This document shows, piece after piece, positions 1 through 8,828 of a DNA stretch of 64,000 nucleotides; position 1 is the first letter of the stretch, and every line of letters begins with the position of its first letter. Origin of the DNA: Alicyclobacillus tolerans (GTDB lineage: Bacteria; Bacillota; Bacilli; Alicyclobacillales; Alicyclobacillaceae); the NCBI RefSeq assembly GCF_021739485.1, contig NZ_JAJFNK010000005.1:62001-126000 (forward strand). Reading direction: 5' to 3'. The translations under genes were made by a program, and so were the position numbers. The notes under the pieces were generated by a model. That model saw only the letters and a program-made list of their open reading frames with translations. It ran no database searches and was not told the DNA's origin.

Positions 1-1039
1 GCGCAGCTTGCAGCCGAAGCTGTACCAAATCGGTGTCCCGCAAGTGGACGTATTGCTCCACGCCTTCCGTCAAGCGCGAAATGTCAGCGGCACACGCCAG
101 AACGTTCGATTCCACCCGGATGCCCTGGAGTTCCCGCTGTAAGCGGTCGAGGTCCTGCTTTTGCTGCGAGATCGATGCAAGCGCACTGTTCAGGTCCTGA
201 ATCCGCGATTCCAGCCAATCTTCCAATGCGTCGCTGAAGACGGCCACGTCTCCGAGACCGCCGCGCTGTTGGCGCACTTCCTTCAGTTCAGCAACCTTCG
301 CTCGCACCCGCAAGATGCGCTGCAGCTTAACGGTCTGCCGTTCCTGTTGCGCTTTTTGCTCTAAAAGGGCCGCGACATCCCGCTTTAACCCTTCGATCTC
401 GTTTTTTAACCGGTGCCAGTCTTCACCCCGCAGTCCTTCCGACCGCAGTGCCGCTTCCGCCTGCTTGTACGCCTTGTAAGCCTTGTTCAACAGTTTGACG
501 GACCTTGGATTGAAATTGGGGTCGAGCAGATTCTGCGCTTTCCCCGACAAACTCGCCAAGGCGTTTTGCAAGCGTTGAATGCCGCCTCCCGCTTCAAACA
601 AGGAAACTCCGGCATGCCCGCCAGATTCCAAAAGGCTTTTGCCACCTTGGCGGAGACGGTCGTGATCAAATCCAAACAGCAAGTGAAAGCGTTCTCTATC
701 ATAGCCGCCAAGGTAAGGCGCCAAATCATCCTCAAGGAGCTCTTCGGCATTCTCATCGGCCAACACCAACTGGGACCGCTTGCGCTTTCGTTGGATCGAC
801 AGCGAAGGCGCTTTGGCCCCTTCAAGCACCCCGCCCAGGTAAAACGTCCGGTCCGAGAGGCCCTTTAAGACCTCGTCCATTCGCCCTCCATACAAAAGCG
901 CAATCAGCAGGCGAAGCAAAGTACTTTTGCCGGCTTCGTTCGGACCATAAAGGATGTGCAGGGCGGGCGCCCCGCCAAAATCGAGTTGACACTGCTCAAA
1001 CGGACGAACGGATTGAACCGATAAACTCCGTATTCTCAT
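1..1039 (-). CDS. yhaN: YhaN-like AAA ATPase of DNA repair, N-terminal part (cut by window edge)
   Basis: The reading frame starts with ATG at 1039 and stays open to the window edge, giving about 346 residues of what is normally a protein of roughly 1000. Residues 32-40 read GPNEAGKST, a Walker A loop of the SbcC/Rad50-like AAA type, after a beta strand that begins the protein. The next part (RSQLVLADENAEELL, then a GYDRERFHLLFGF stretch) matches the ATPase lobe. From about residue 200 the sequence becomes charged and heptad-like, as expected for the start of the coiled coil. Its ATG overlaps the stop of the phosphoesterase gene as ATGA, so the two are translationally coupled. In Bacillus yhaO-yhaN form a nuclease/ATPase pair analogous to SbcD/SbcC. 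The C-terminal half, with Walker B, lies outside the window. The family call is firm; the exact in vivo substrate is unknown. Confidence 0.85.
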   Translation of the reverse strand, partial: MRIRSLSVQSVRPFEQCQLDFGGAPALHILYGPNEAGKSTLLRLLIALLYGGRMDEVLKGLSDRTFYLGGVLEGAKAPSLSIQRKRKRSQLVLADENAEELLEDDLAPYLGGYDRERFHLLFGFDHDRLRQGGKSLLESGGHAGVSLFEAGGGIQRLQNALASLSGKAQNLLDPNFNPRSVKLLNKAYKAYKQAEAALRSEGLRGEDWHRLKNEIEGLKRDVAALLEQKAQQERQTVKLQRILRVRAKVAELKEVRQQRGGLGDVAVFSDALEDWLESRIQDLNSALASISQQKQDLDRLQRELQGIRVESNVLACAADISRLTEGVEQYVHLRDTDLVQLRLQAA

Positions 1040-2292
1040 TCGCCGAGCCTCCCGTCCGTACTGCGAGTGATGAGGATCTCTTTGGCGTCATCCAACAGCG
1101 ACAGGACGTCTTCCACAGAATTTAACCGCGTCGCGTCCATTGACTTTATATAGGACCCTAACTTTTGCTGAACTGACTTCATTTGCGCAAAGAATTGGTT
1201 GAGGAAATCGGGGTCTTTGGCTGCAGCGTCGATGCTTTTCAACAAATGAGCGAGGGCATCCCCTCCGACCTCCTGGCTGCGGTTCGCCCATGGCCTCGTG
1301 TCAAACTTGACTTTTTCAATCCAGATTAGGTCCTGCGCAACCATGGCTGCGGCATTGCGCACCTCGTTGTGATACTTCTCCATGTCTTCGCGAAGGCGTC
1401 CGTGCAACTGGGTGGTTCCGACGAGGCGAATGCGCAACGCGAGTGGATAACCGGCATTCTTAGCCGTCACATCGTCCATGGCTTCGGATACCAGGGATGT
1501 AAAGTCGTCATCCGTATGCGCATCCGAAAGGTCCACCAGACACTCGTGCCAGCGCAATACATCGACCGGCCGATGTTCCAAAGTAACCCGCCCACCGTCC
1601 ACCGTCACGAGGGTGCAGCCTTTTTCACCCGTTTCTCGGATGTGCCTTCCCTGCAAATTGCCTGAAAATAAAACATACGGGTTTTCGTGCAAGACTTCTC
1701 GCTTGTGAATGTGTCCGAGAGCCCAGTAGTCGTATCCTTTTTCCACTAAGTCTTCCACGCGGCACGGAGCGTACGTTTCATGGCCTTCACGCCCATCCGC
1801 TGACGTGTGCAGCACCCCGATATTGAAGTAACCTGGAACTGCAGGCGGATAAGAAAGCGCCAGGTTTTCCCGCACCTCCCGGTGTTTGAACCCCTGTCCG
1901 TGCAAAGCCACGCCCAAATCGTCGATGACATAAGTCTCTGGCGCGTCCACTGAAAACTGGATCACGTTTTGAGGCAGCACGAGACGCCTCGAGATGTTGC
2001 TCGCCGCATCGTGGTTCCCGGAAATCAGGTAAACTGGAATGTCGCGATCGCTGAGTTTTGCCATGCACGAGTTGAAAAACAACCCGGTGGAATAATCCTG
2101 CCATTCCCCGTCGTATACATCCCCGGCTATGACGAGAAAATTTACGCCTTCTTCAATGCACAAATCGACGAGATTCAATAGAGCCTTGCGAGTAGCCGAA
2201 CGAATCTGGTCCTCGGGCGCATCTTCTTTGTTCGAAAGCCCGCGCAGAGGGCTGTCTAAGTGCAGGTCCGCACAGTGTACAAACTTAAACAC
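1036..2292 (-). CDS. yhaO: YhaO/SbcD-like metallophosphoesterase, DNA repair exonuclease
   Basis: This 418-residue protein has the full calcineurin-type metal-site set: D9 and H11 in ADLHLDSP, GDVYD at 57-61, GNHD at 92-95 and a GHIHK motif near residue 193. The order and spacing fit the Mre11/SbcD nuclease family, and the length matches YhaO of Bacillus (about 408). The start is GTG, with a GGGGTGA Shine-Dalgarno six bases upstream. The C-terminal 150 residues lack metal ligands and would be the capping and partner-binding part. It overlaps the downstream YhaN-like ATPase gene by four bases, so a nuclease-ATPase complex acting on DNA ends is the natural inference. Confidence 0.88.
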   Translation of the reverse strand: MFKFVHCADLHLDSPLRGLSNKEDAPEDQIRSATRKALLNLVDLCIEEGVNFLVIAGDVYDGEWQDYSTGLFFNSCMAKLSDRDIPVYLISGNHDAASNISRRLVLPQNVIQFSVDAPETYVIDDLGVALHGQGFKHREVRENLALSYPPAVPGYFNIGVLHTSADGREGHETYAPCRVEDLVEKGYDYWALGHIHKREVLHENPYVLFSGNLQGRHIRETGEKGCTLVTVDGGRVTLEHRPVDVLRWHECLVDLSDAHTDDDFTSLVSEAMDDVTAKNAGYPLALRIRLVGTTQLHGRLREDMEKYHNEVRNAAAMVAQDLIWIEKVKFDTRPWANRSQEVGGDALAHLLKSIDAAAKDPDFLNQFFAQMKSVQQKLGSYIKSMDATRLNSVEDVLSLLDDAKEILITRSTDGRLGE

Positions 2293-2475
2293 TCGCTTTC
2301 ACCCCGTTCTCAACGCTTCGTGTGTCAAGTATAAAACGGGATGAGAAAAATATAAAATGGCCAAAACGGCAGAACGCAACCCTAGTTGCTATATTTGAAT
2401 TTTCGTGTAAATATTGTTTTATTGTCGAAGTTTCACTCATGCGATTAAATCCCTCGTTGTGAAAGGAGCAAAGTC

Positions 2476-2658
2476 ATGAACAATCAACTACAACCACCAA
2501 TCCATGCGGGATGGGCCTGGTCGTTCCATTGGTTAAACCTGTCCGCTGCAGACCTCATTGTCGTAGTACTGATGGTTGTTGTTTTTATACTCGCGCTGGT
2601 TATCCCCTTTCCCGAAGGACGAGACGAAGAGCCCAAACACGGAGGCCATCACCCATGA
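2476..2658 (+). CDS. Small single-span membrane protein of the cytochrome b cluster
   Basis: The product has 60 residues. It has a short polar N-terminus, one hydrophobic helix at about residues 26-45 rich in V, I and L, and a charged His-containing tail ending HGGHHP. A GAAAGGAG Shine-Dalgarno precedes the ATG. The stop overlaps the ATG of the cytochrome b gene (ATGA), so the two are coupled and probably belong to one membrane complex. I do not recognise a family. By position it could be a small accessory or assembly subunit, like the single-helix subunits of b6f complexes, but no motif proves that. A plausible sigma-A-like -35 (TTGAAT at 2395-2400) lies in the 183-bp upstream gap. Confidence 0.7.
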   Translation: MNNQLQPPIHAGWAWSFHWLNLSAADLIVVVLMVVVFILALVIPFPEGRDEEPKHGGHHP

Positions 2659-3284
2659 AGCGGAATTTGACGCGAGCGCTTCGGGAGTGGGTGGAACGCT
2701 CTATTCCCATGGAAAACATGTTGCCGGACACACTGCCTACATACGTCAACTCGTACGTTTACATGTTTGGAATTCTAACGGTCGCCGCGTTTGTCTGGCT
2801 GATTATCACCGGAACCGTCTTGGCTGTTTTTGGCCCAGATTGGTGGCACGTCTCGCCCGTTGGGCATTTCTTCAACAGCATGCATTTCTGGACGGTGCAG
2901 GCGTTCTTTTTCTTTATGGTGCTTCACCTGTGGGCTCAGTTTATGATGGCCGCTTGGCGCGGCGGACGGCACTGGACCTGGATTGGCGGATGGGTGATGT
3001 TTTTGGTCTCCATCGTTGCCGGGTTGACGGGGTACTTGTCGCAAAACAACTTCGATTCACAATGGATTGGCGTTCAGGGCAAAGACGCCATTAACTCTAC
3101 AGGGGTGGGAGGCTTTTTTAACCTGCTGAACTTTGGGCAAATGTACGGTTTGCATATCTTTGTACTGCCAATGGTTTTACTCGCGCTGTTAGGCATTCAT
3201 ATCCTCTTGGTGAGAAAGCACGGCGTCGTGGAACCGTTACCGTATGACAAAAGGGGTGAACACAACGTTGAAAACGGCCAATAA
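2655..3284 (+). CDS. Cytochrome b6-type subunit of a quinol oxidoreductase
   Basis: The product is 209 residues with four transmembrane helices, the N-terminal cytochrome b fold. Two helices carry paired histidines, H77/H91 (14 apart) and H167/H182 (15 apart). This is the bis-heme ligand pattern, and the unequal spacing is the one described for b6-type rather than mitochondrial-type cytochrome b. The size equals a b6 protein, with the C-terminal (subunit IV) half absent. The residue aligned with the cysteine that holds the extra heme in cyanobacterial and Bacillus b6 appears to be tyrosine (VNSYVYMFG), so a covalent third heme is uncertain. GGAGG at 2641-2645 serves the ATG. It would move electrons from menaquinol, but no Rieske or cytochrome c gene is nearby. 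Confidence 0.88.
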   Translation: MKRNLTRALREWVERSIPMENMLPDTLPTYVNSYVYMFGILTVAAFVWLIITGTVLAVFGPDWWHVSPVGHFFNSMHFWTVQAFFFFMVLHLWAQFMMAAWRGGRHWTWIGGWVMFLVSIVAGLTGYLSQNNFDSQWIGVQGKDAINSTGVGGFFNLLNFGQMYGLHIFVLPMVLLALLGIHILLVRKHGVVEPLPYDKRGEHNVENGQ

Positions 3285-4221
3285 CACCAACAGCCAATAC
3301 CCGCAGATGCCTTACGATTTGATCCGGGAAATGTTTGTCGCACTCGGAATCATGGGTGTACTTGTCGTGGTTTTGGCCGCTGTGTTCTCAACCCCTGACG
3401 TACCTGCGTTGACCGCCAAGCAGGTTTCCCAACAAGCGCCGAAACTGCTGGTGCAAACGGCTTTAGACGACCTTTCTGGGCAAGACCCAATCTCCACCTA
3501 TGGTCCCCCGTACAGCAACACACCGGGGGCCGCACAACACCTTGGACCCATCTCGCCGCAGCAGTGGGCCGGAGTGACCCTTCCCATCAACTCCGCCCAA
3601 GATGAAGTCATTGGCCCGCTGACGCACATCGTACCGGTAGACCCCAATTTAAAAGCAGTTCTGCAAACCTGGAACAGCGCCACAAGCAAGCAGCAAACAG
3701 CATGGGCGGCGGCTGCAGACAAAGTGTTAAACAAAGCAACTGTTACGTCGTCAAATGTCCAACTGCCCGGCTCTGCATCGAACTATGGTCCGGTTCCGCA
3801 AATTCTGAACGCCTACTTGGCCCTCGCGCACACAGGCCTGCTGGAGTCTGCCATTGATGGAAGAACCGGTCCGATGCCTGCTTTGAATCGAACCAAATCG
3901 CTGCTTCTGTTGCAGGACCAACCCGATGCGCAATACGCGGCGAAACTGGATATGACCGGAGACGAATGGGGAATTATCAAAGAAACGGGCAACTATCCTG
4001 GGGCTGTATGGCTTTGGTACTACACCATGCTGTATCAAATCCCGCCCTTCTCCAGCTCTGACTCGGCAGACTTGCTGGTCGTTCTGACGACATTTGCTGT
4101 GACGTTAATTCTGATGCTGACCCCGTTCATCCCTGGATTGCGCTCTGTTCCTCGATGGATTGGGATATACCGCCTGATCTGGCGCAAACACTACCAATCG
4201 GTTCGGGAACGGTCCCAATGA
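3268..4221 (+). CDS. Membrane-anchored protein with large outer domain, partner of cytochrome b6
   Basis: The likely start is TTG at 3268, nine bases after AAGGGGTGA; an upstream ATG at 3244 has no ribosome site. The 317-residue product has one helix at about 22-40, then some 215 residues of polar, Pro/Asn/Gln-rich sequence that would lie outside the membrane, then a second helix near 268-290 followed by a basic tail. There is no CXXCH heme motif, no Rieske cysteine-histidine boxes and no copper motif. It overlaps cytochrome b by 17 bases and the next gene by four. It takes the genomic place of subunit IV, but its topology is not the three-helix subunit IV. The function of the outer domain is unknown; docking an electron acceptor is speculation. 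Confidence 0.72.
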   Translation: MKTANNTNSQYPQMPYDLIREMFVALGIMGVLVVVLAAVFSTPDVPALTAKQVSQQAPKLLVQTALDDLSGQDPISTYGPPYSNTPGAAQHLGPISPQQWAGVTLPINSAQDEVIGPLTHIVPVDPNLKAVLQTWNSATSKQQTAWAAAADKVLNKATVTSSNVQLPGSASNYGPVPQILNAYLALAHTGLLESAIDGRTGPMPALNRTKSLLLLQDQPDAQYAAKLDMTGDEWGIIKETGNYPGAVWLWYYTMLYQIPPFSSSDSADLLVVLTTFAVTLILMLTPFIPGLRSVPRWIGIYRLIWRKHYQSVRERSQ

Positions 4222-4475
4222 ACCGTAGACCGAGGTACCTCCCACCGGTTTGGTTGGCGCTGATTGTCTCCTTGGCTGGAATCTACGGCATGAAACTCGT
4301 TTATCTGTCTCTGACGCAAGGCGGCTGGGTCAGGGGCCTGTTGGGAGCTGTGTTGCTAGTCGCTTCCGTGGTTTTTGTTGGAACGCCTCTCGCAATTGCC
4401 CGGTATTTGCGCAAGCAAATGCGAGAGAAATCAGGGGGGTTGCAAAAAAAGGAAAATAGCAGCCGTTCGACCTGA
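4218..4475 (+). CDS. Small two-helix membrane protein of the cytochrome b cluster
   Basis: The product has 85 residues with two predicted transmembrane helices (about 10-32 and 42-62), separated by a short loop, and a strongly basic, Ser/Asn-ending tail. The ATG overlaps the previous stop as ATGA, so it is the fourth gene of a tightly coupled set. No recognised domain is seen. Position and topology suggest a structural or assembly subunit of the same complex. No clear terminator follows within the 110-bp gap. Confidence 0.68.
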   Translation: MNRRPRYLPPVWLALIVSLAGIYGMKLVYLSLTQGGWVRGLLGAVLLVASVVFVGTPLAIARYLRKQMREKSGGLQKKENSSRST

Positions 4476-4587
4476 AACAAGCGCTCTACGGCCAAACCGA
4501 GGTGCGGCCACGTCGCCCCCTGCAATATCCATCCTCCCCGTTCCTGCATAGTGTAGTACTGGGACGTTTTGAAAGGGGGGAACAGAC

Positions 4588-4977
4588 GTGATCGTCATTC
4601 TACAGACCAAAGTGACAGGCAGTGCGGAAATCGTCGTGACCGCCGGAAGCAGCACAGACCCCAGAGTCGTCATTGCAGACCTGTTGGGGTTCACGATTGC
4701 CAAAGCTCTGGAGACCCTCCTGCGCAAAGGCTACCGGGTACAATTCGTTTCAGACAAGATGTTCGTTTGCATCAAAGAAAGCGGAAACTCCTTGCCATCC
4801 CGTTCAAAACAGTCGAACTCAGGCCCAATCATGTCGAACTCAGTCAAACTCCAGTCCAACTCAGGCACATCAGTGACGGTTCTTACACAGGGACCGCGCC
4901 CTGCTGCATCTGGTACATCTGGTAGTAGCGTCCGCCTTTTTCTATCAAGTCCTCGTGCGTCCCGCGTTCGACGATGA
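4588..4977 (+). CDS. Hypothetical 129-residue protein with repetitive C-terminus
   Basis: A very strong Shine-Dalgarno (AAGGGGGG, 4573-4580) sits seven bases before a GTG start. The first 65 residues look protein-like, with alternating hydrophobic strands (MIVILQTKVTGSAEIVV) and a helix (IADLLGFTIAKALETLLRKG). After that the sequence is Ser/Asn/Gly-rich and comes from three 21-bp tandem repeats (SNS repeated every seven residues). The frame then runs 95 bases into the 3' end of the convergent ABC transporter gene, so the tail may be an extension caused by repeat growth or loss of an earlier stop. I recognise no family. Confidence 0.5.
   Translation: MIVILQTKVTGSAEIVVTAGSSTDPRVVIADLLGFTIAKALETLLRKGYRVQFVSDKMFVCIKESGNSLPSRSKQSNSGPIMSNSVKLQSNSGTSVTVLTQGPRPAASGTSGSSVRLFLSSPRASRVRR
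4812..4874 (+). repeat. Three tandem 21-bp repeats
   Basis: The units begin at 4812, 4833 and 4854, each starting GTCGAACTCA or GTCCAACTCA. They are in frame in the hypothetical gene (each gives SNS plus four variable residues) and end eight bases before the stop of the convergent ABC gene. Confidence 0.85.
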
Positions 4978-6892
4978 CGCCCTTATCGAGGACTAAGATC
5001 AGGTCCGCATTGCGGATCGTCGACAGCCGATGCGCGATGACAAAAGTGGTGCGGCCGCGTTTGACAACCTCCAAAGCGCGCTGAATGACAGATTCGGTCT
5101 CCGTGTCGATGCTCGAAGTCGCCTCGTCGAGCACCAAAATCGCAGGATCAAAAGCCAAGGCCCGCGCGAAAGAAATCAACTGCCGTTGTCCGGCAGACAA
5201 GGTGCTGCCCTTCTCAAGAACCGGTTCATCGAGGCCGTTCGGGAGACTTTCGAGCATGGACTGCGCTCCAACTTCGCGCAGGGCCCGCTCAATCCGCTCG
5301 CGCGCGACCGATGGATCCCCCAGACTCACGTTCGTTGCGATGGTTCCCGTAAACAAAAACGGATCCTGCAAAACGATGCCCATATGCTTGCGCAAGTGCT
5401 GGCGCGGCAGTTCTGAGATGTCTAACCCGTCGATGCTGATGCGGCCGGACTGCGGATCGTAGAAGCGAAACAAGAGGTTCATAATGGAACTCTTCCCCGA
5501 ACCCGTGTGTCCCACCAATGCGACGGTTTGTCCGCGCAGTGCTTCAAACGAAATGCCCTTGAGCACGTTGTGACGGCCGTCGTACGAGAAAAACACGTTG
5601 TCAAACACCACGTCTCCCCGGTACGGCGGCATGGCCCCGTCAACCACGTCCACGCCAGGCTCATCCAACAACTGAAACACCCTCTCTGCGGATACGCGCG
5701 CCTGTTCCAGCGTCGCCAATTGGTTGACCACCTGGGTAACCGGCTGGAATAACCGGTTCAACAAGTCGACAATCGCATACAGCGACCCAAACGAAATCAC
5801 CCCTGCCAAATGCATCGAACGATAGCCGAAATAGGCAATCAAAGCGATGAAAAATGCATTTCGCAGCGCCCCGACGAGGTTGTATCCGGTCACGGAGTTG
5901 ATGGCCAACAATTTAATTTGGCCTTTAAAGTAGTCCTGGTTCAACGCGTCGAACTCCGCTAACGTCCGTTCCTGCCGATTGAACGCGCGAATCACTGGGA
6001 TGCCCTGAATGGTTTCGTTCAGGGTGGAGTTAATTTCGCTGAGCAAAGACCGAAGGCGGTGGTTCATGCTGACCGCAGCCTTTTGGTACACCAACACCCA
6101 CGCCGCCAAAAGCGGAATCAACAACATGCAAATCGACGCAATTTGCACATTGAGAAGAAACAGCGCGACGTAAATCCCCACCATGGTCACCAAGTTTGAG
6201 ATGACGTTGGCCAGCACGTTGACGTACAAGTCGCGAACGGCTTCGGTGTCGTTGGTAATCCGGGATACCACCTTACCCGCAGGCGTGTTGTCAAAATAGC
6301 GAATCGGCAGCCGATGAATCTGTCGAAAGACGTCTTGACGCATTCTTTGCAAAATCCGGTTGGCGGAAACCTGCAAAACCAGTTGCTGACCATAGGTGAA
6401 TACTGCCGACACGACAAGCAAGCCCAAATACACCAACGCAAGCTTCCAAATTCCTGGAATCTCCGGCTTGTAAAAGTCGAACAGTTCCTTTTTCGAAATG
6501 CGAATCGCCGGTGCCGTCACAGAGCCAGTGCCCTGCCGGACGGTCAGTTCGCCGCTGTGTACCGACGGGTTGGTCACGTACGGCAGCGAGCGGGGTACAA
6601 AATAGAAGTCCTGGTCCGCCTGAATCAGCGTCGCCGCCGGCCCCCGGGTTTGCCCAGGTTGAAAATAGTCGCCGCGCTCGTACCAGTGCCCGTCGAAACG
6701 GACAGCCTTCGGGCCGGGTTGTGTCTGATACCACGTTTGTTCGATGCCGGTGATGTGCCGGTTAATCATGTCTTTCGCCACGAAGGGTCCTGCCAGGCCG
6801 GCGCTGACCGCGATGACCAACATGGCCAGCGCCAAGAGGATTCTGCGTTTAAACAGAGCGGCGTACTGAATAAGTCTGCGGTTGACGCTCAT
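4883..6892 (-). CDS. yheH: Heterodimeric ABC exporter subunit, YheH-like
   Basis: The product is 669 residues, a fused membrane and nucleotide-binding half-transporter. After the first helix there is an insert of about 100 polar residues before helix two, the feature that makes Bacillus YheH (673 residues) longer than its partner. The ATPase domain shows Walker A GHTGSGKSS near 460, a signature reading LSAGQ near 563 and Walker B with catalytic Glu (LVLDEATSSID) near 587, followed by a switch His (IAHRLST). Its ATG overlaps the stop of the second subunit gene (ATGA). Together they should form a two-gene multidrug or signal-responsive exporter in the cytoplasmic membrane. The transported substrate cannot be told from sequence. 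Confidence 0.88.
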   Translation of the reverse strand: MSVNRRLIQYAALFKRRILLALAMLVIAVSAGLAGPFVAKDMINRHITGIEQTWYQTQPGPKAVRFDGHWYERGDYFQPGQTRGPAATLIQADQDFYFVPRSLPYVTNPSVHSGELTVRQGTGSVTAPAIRISKKELFDFYKPEIPGIWKLALVYLGLLVVSAVFTYGQQLVLQVSANRILQRMRQDVFRQIHRLPIRYFDNTPAGKVVSRITNDTEAVRDLYVNVLANVISNLVTMVGIYVALFLLNVQIASICMLLIPLLAAWVLVYQKAAVSMNHRLRSLLSEINSTLNETIQGIPVIRAFNRQERTLAEFDALNQDYFKGQIKLLAINSVTGYNLVGALRNAFFIALIAYFGYRSMHLAGVISFGSLYAIVDLLNRLFQPVTQVVNQLATLEQARVSAERVFQLLDEPGVDVVDGAMPPYRGDVVFDNVFFSYDGRHNVLKGISFEALRGQTVALVGHTGSGKSSIMNLLFRFYDPQSGRISIDGLDISELPRQHLRKHMGIVLQDPFLFTGTIATNVSLGDPSVARERIERALREVGAQSMLESLPNGLDEPVLEKGSTLSAGQRQLISFARALAFDPAILVLDEATSSIDTETESVIQRALEVVKRGRTTFVIAHRLSTIRNADLILVLDKGVIVERGTHEDLIEKGGRYYQMYQMQQGAVPV

Positions 6893-8742
6893 GCCTTCAC
6901 CTCCGGGCGCCCAAAAGAGTCTGTTTGCTCGCCAGGTGCTCTATCCGTATTCCGAAACCCGTCGTCGTCCTCGTCGGAATCGCCTTCGGCCTCCTCCGCA
7001 CCTCGTTCCACTTGTTGTCGCAGGTATTGATCGCGGTACCACCCGGCCCGTTCAATCAACATGTCGTGCGTCCCTTGTTCGACGATCTGACCGTGATTGA
7101 GCACGACAATCCAATCGGCATGCTCGACCGTAGACAGTCTGTGCGTGGCAATGAACGTCGTTCGCCCGCGGCGGCGTTCGCGAATCGCTTCGACAATGTG
7201 TGCTTCCGTCCGGGCGTCCACGGCGGACATGGCGTCGTCGAGCATCAGCACTTCCGGGTCCAGAATCAACGCCCGGGCCAGCGCGATCCGCTGTTTCTGC
7301 CCACCGGACAGCGAAACTCCCTTCTCTCCCACCAAAGTGTCAAGCCCGTTCGGGAGCTGGGGAATGTCCTTGGTAAAGTCAGCCATTTCCAGGGCGTCCA
7401 ACACCGCTTCCGCCGGCGCTTCTGGAGCTCCAAACCGCACGTTTTCCGCCACCGTGCGAGAAAACAACGCGGCATCCTGCGGAACATACCCCATCCATCC
7501 ATGCAGCGCAGCCAGGGGAATGTCTTCAATGGGTATCCCATTGACTCGGACCGTTCCACGTTGGGGCGGCGGATACTCCCGCAAGGTCTGCCGGATGAGC
7601 GTGGACTTGCCGCTCCCCGTGCGCCCGACTATCCCAAGGGTCTGTCCCCGGTGTACCGTCAGTTGGATACCGCGCAAGTTGTCCTCCGTAGAAGTCGGAT
7701 AACGGAAGGTAACATCGCAAAACTCGATTTTTTCGGGGACCCCAATGGAGTTTCCCTCGGCTTTGGGAGCGTCCACTACATCTGGAGGGTACGCTAAGGT
7801 TTGTGTAACGCGATCGAGAGAGGCGTTCCCGCGCTGCATGACGTTAATGAGTTCTCCAAACGCGAGCATCGGCCAGATCAGCATCCCCAAGTACACGTTG
7901 AACGACGTCAGTTGCCCTAAGGTAATCTGGCTTTGAAACACGAGGTACGTCCCATACCCGAGCCCAATCAGATACGTGAGCCCGATGAGTACGCGGATGG
8001 TCGGCTCGAACAAAGCGTCGATGCGCGCAACAGCGACGTTTTTGCGAAACACGTCTTCGGTGGTTTCGGCGAAGCGCTGCTCTTCTGCGCGCTCCTGAAC
8101 ATAGGCCCGAACGACGCGAATTCCTGCGATGGTTTCCAGCACCCGGTCGTTCATGTCTCCGAAAGCAGCTTGTGCCAGGGTGAACCGCTCGTGCATCAAC
8201 TTGCCGTACTTGGTCATTGCAAACGCGACGAGCGGAAGCGGAATCAGCGACGCCAAGGTCAGTTTCCAGCTGACGAGAAAACCCATCGTCAACAAAATAG
8301 TGCCAGAGAACGTCGTCGAATCGATCAGCGTCAAAATCCCGAATCCGGCGGTTTGTGAGACGGCATTCAAGTCGTTGGTAGCCCGCGCCATTAAATCGCC
8401 AGTCCGGTTCTTTTCATAAAAGGTTGGAGTCATTCCCAAAAAGTGACGCATCAAACGATACCGCAGCGTCCGCTGCAGCAAGTTGGCCCCCGTGTAAAGC
8501 TGGTACTGCCACGTTACGCCCGCGATGTAGCTGACCAAGAGAATGACGGCGTAAAGGCCGAGGATGAACCACAGGTGATGAGAGGTCATGGTAGCTTGAT
8601 TCATCCGGTCAATGGCCTTGCCAATCAGCTCCGGCGGAATGACTTCGATAAAGTTGAGTCCAAACAAAAGAGAGACGGCAATGATGTACTGCCGCTTGTA
8701 TTCTTTAAAGTGCCAACCCAATTTTCTCAGTACGGTGAACAC
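6889..8742 (-). CDS. yheI: Heterodimeric ABC exporter subunit, YheI-like, with degenerate catalytic site
   Basis: The product is 617 residues with six transmembrane helices in the first 310 and an ATPase domain with Walker A GRTGSGKST (about 372), signature LSGGQ and Walker B near 500. Walker B reads LMLDDAMSAVD: the catalytic Glu is replaced by Asp, as in the degenerate site of asymmetric exporters such as TM287/288 and LmrCD. The C-terminus has an acidic extension (GDSDEDDDG) that YheI itself lacks. The start is GTG with GAGGGGG seven bases upstream. It is the first gene of the pair; the 86-bp gap before it separates it from the NERD gene. Confidence 0.87.
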   Translation of the reverse strand: MFTVLRKLGWHFKEYKRQYIIAVSLLFGLNFIEVIPPELIGKAIDRMNQATMTSHHLWFILGLYAVILLVSYIAGVTWQYQLYTGANLLQRTLRYRLMRHFLGMTPTFYEKNRTGDLMARATNDLNAVSQTAGFGILTLIDSTTFSGTILLTMGFLVSWKLTLASLIPLPLVAFAMTKYGKLMHERFTLAQAAFGDMNDRVLETIAGIRVVRAYVQERAEEQRFAETTEDVFRKNVAVARIDALFEPTIRVLIGLTYLIGLGYGTYLVFQSQITLGQLTSFNVYLGMLIWPMLAFGELINVMQRGNASLDRVTQTLAYPPDVVDAPKAEGNSIGVPEKIEFCDVTFRYPTSTEDNLRGIQLTVHRGQTLGIVGRTGSGKSTLIRQTLREYPPPQRGTVRVNGIPIEDIPLAALHGWMGYVPQDAALFSRTVAENVRFGAPEAPAEAVLDALEMADFTKDIPQLPNGLDTLVGEKGVSLSGGQKQRIALARALILDPEVLMLDDAMSAVDARTEAHIVEAIRERRRGRTTFIATHRLSTVEHADWIVVLNHGQIVEQGTHDMLIERAGWYRDQYLRQQVERGAEEAEGDSDEDDDGFRNTDRAPGEQTDSFGRPEVKA

Positions 8743-8828
8743 AACTCTGCCCCCTCAAAAGGATTGTAACAGACGCCGTGCCCGTCTTCTGACTTGGCTT
8801 TGCAACAACTTTTTCAAGGAATAGGTGA

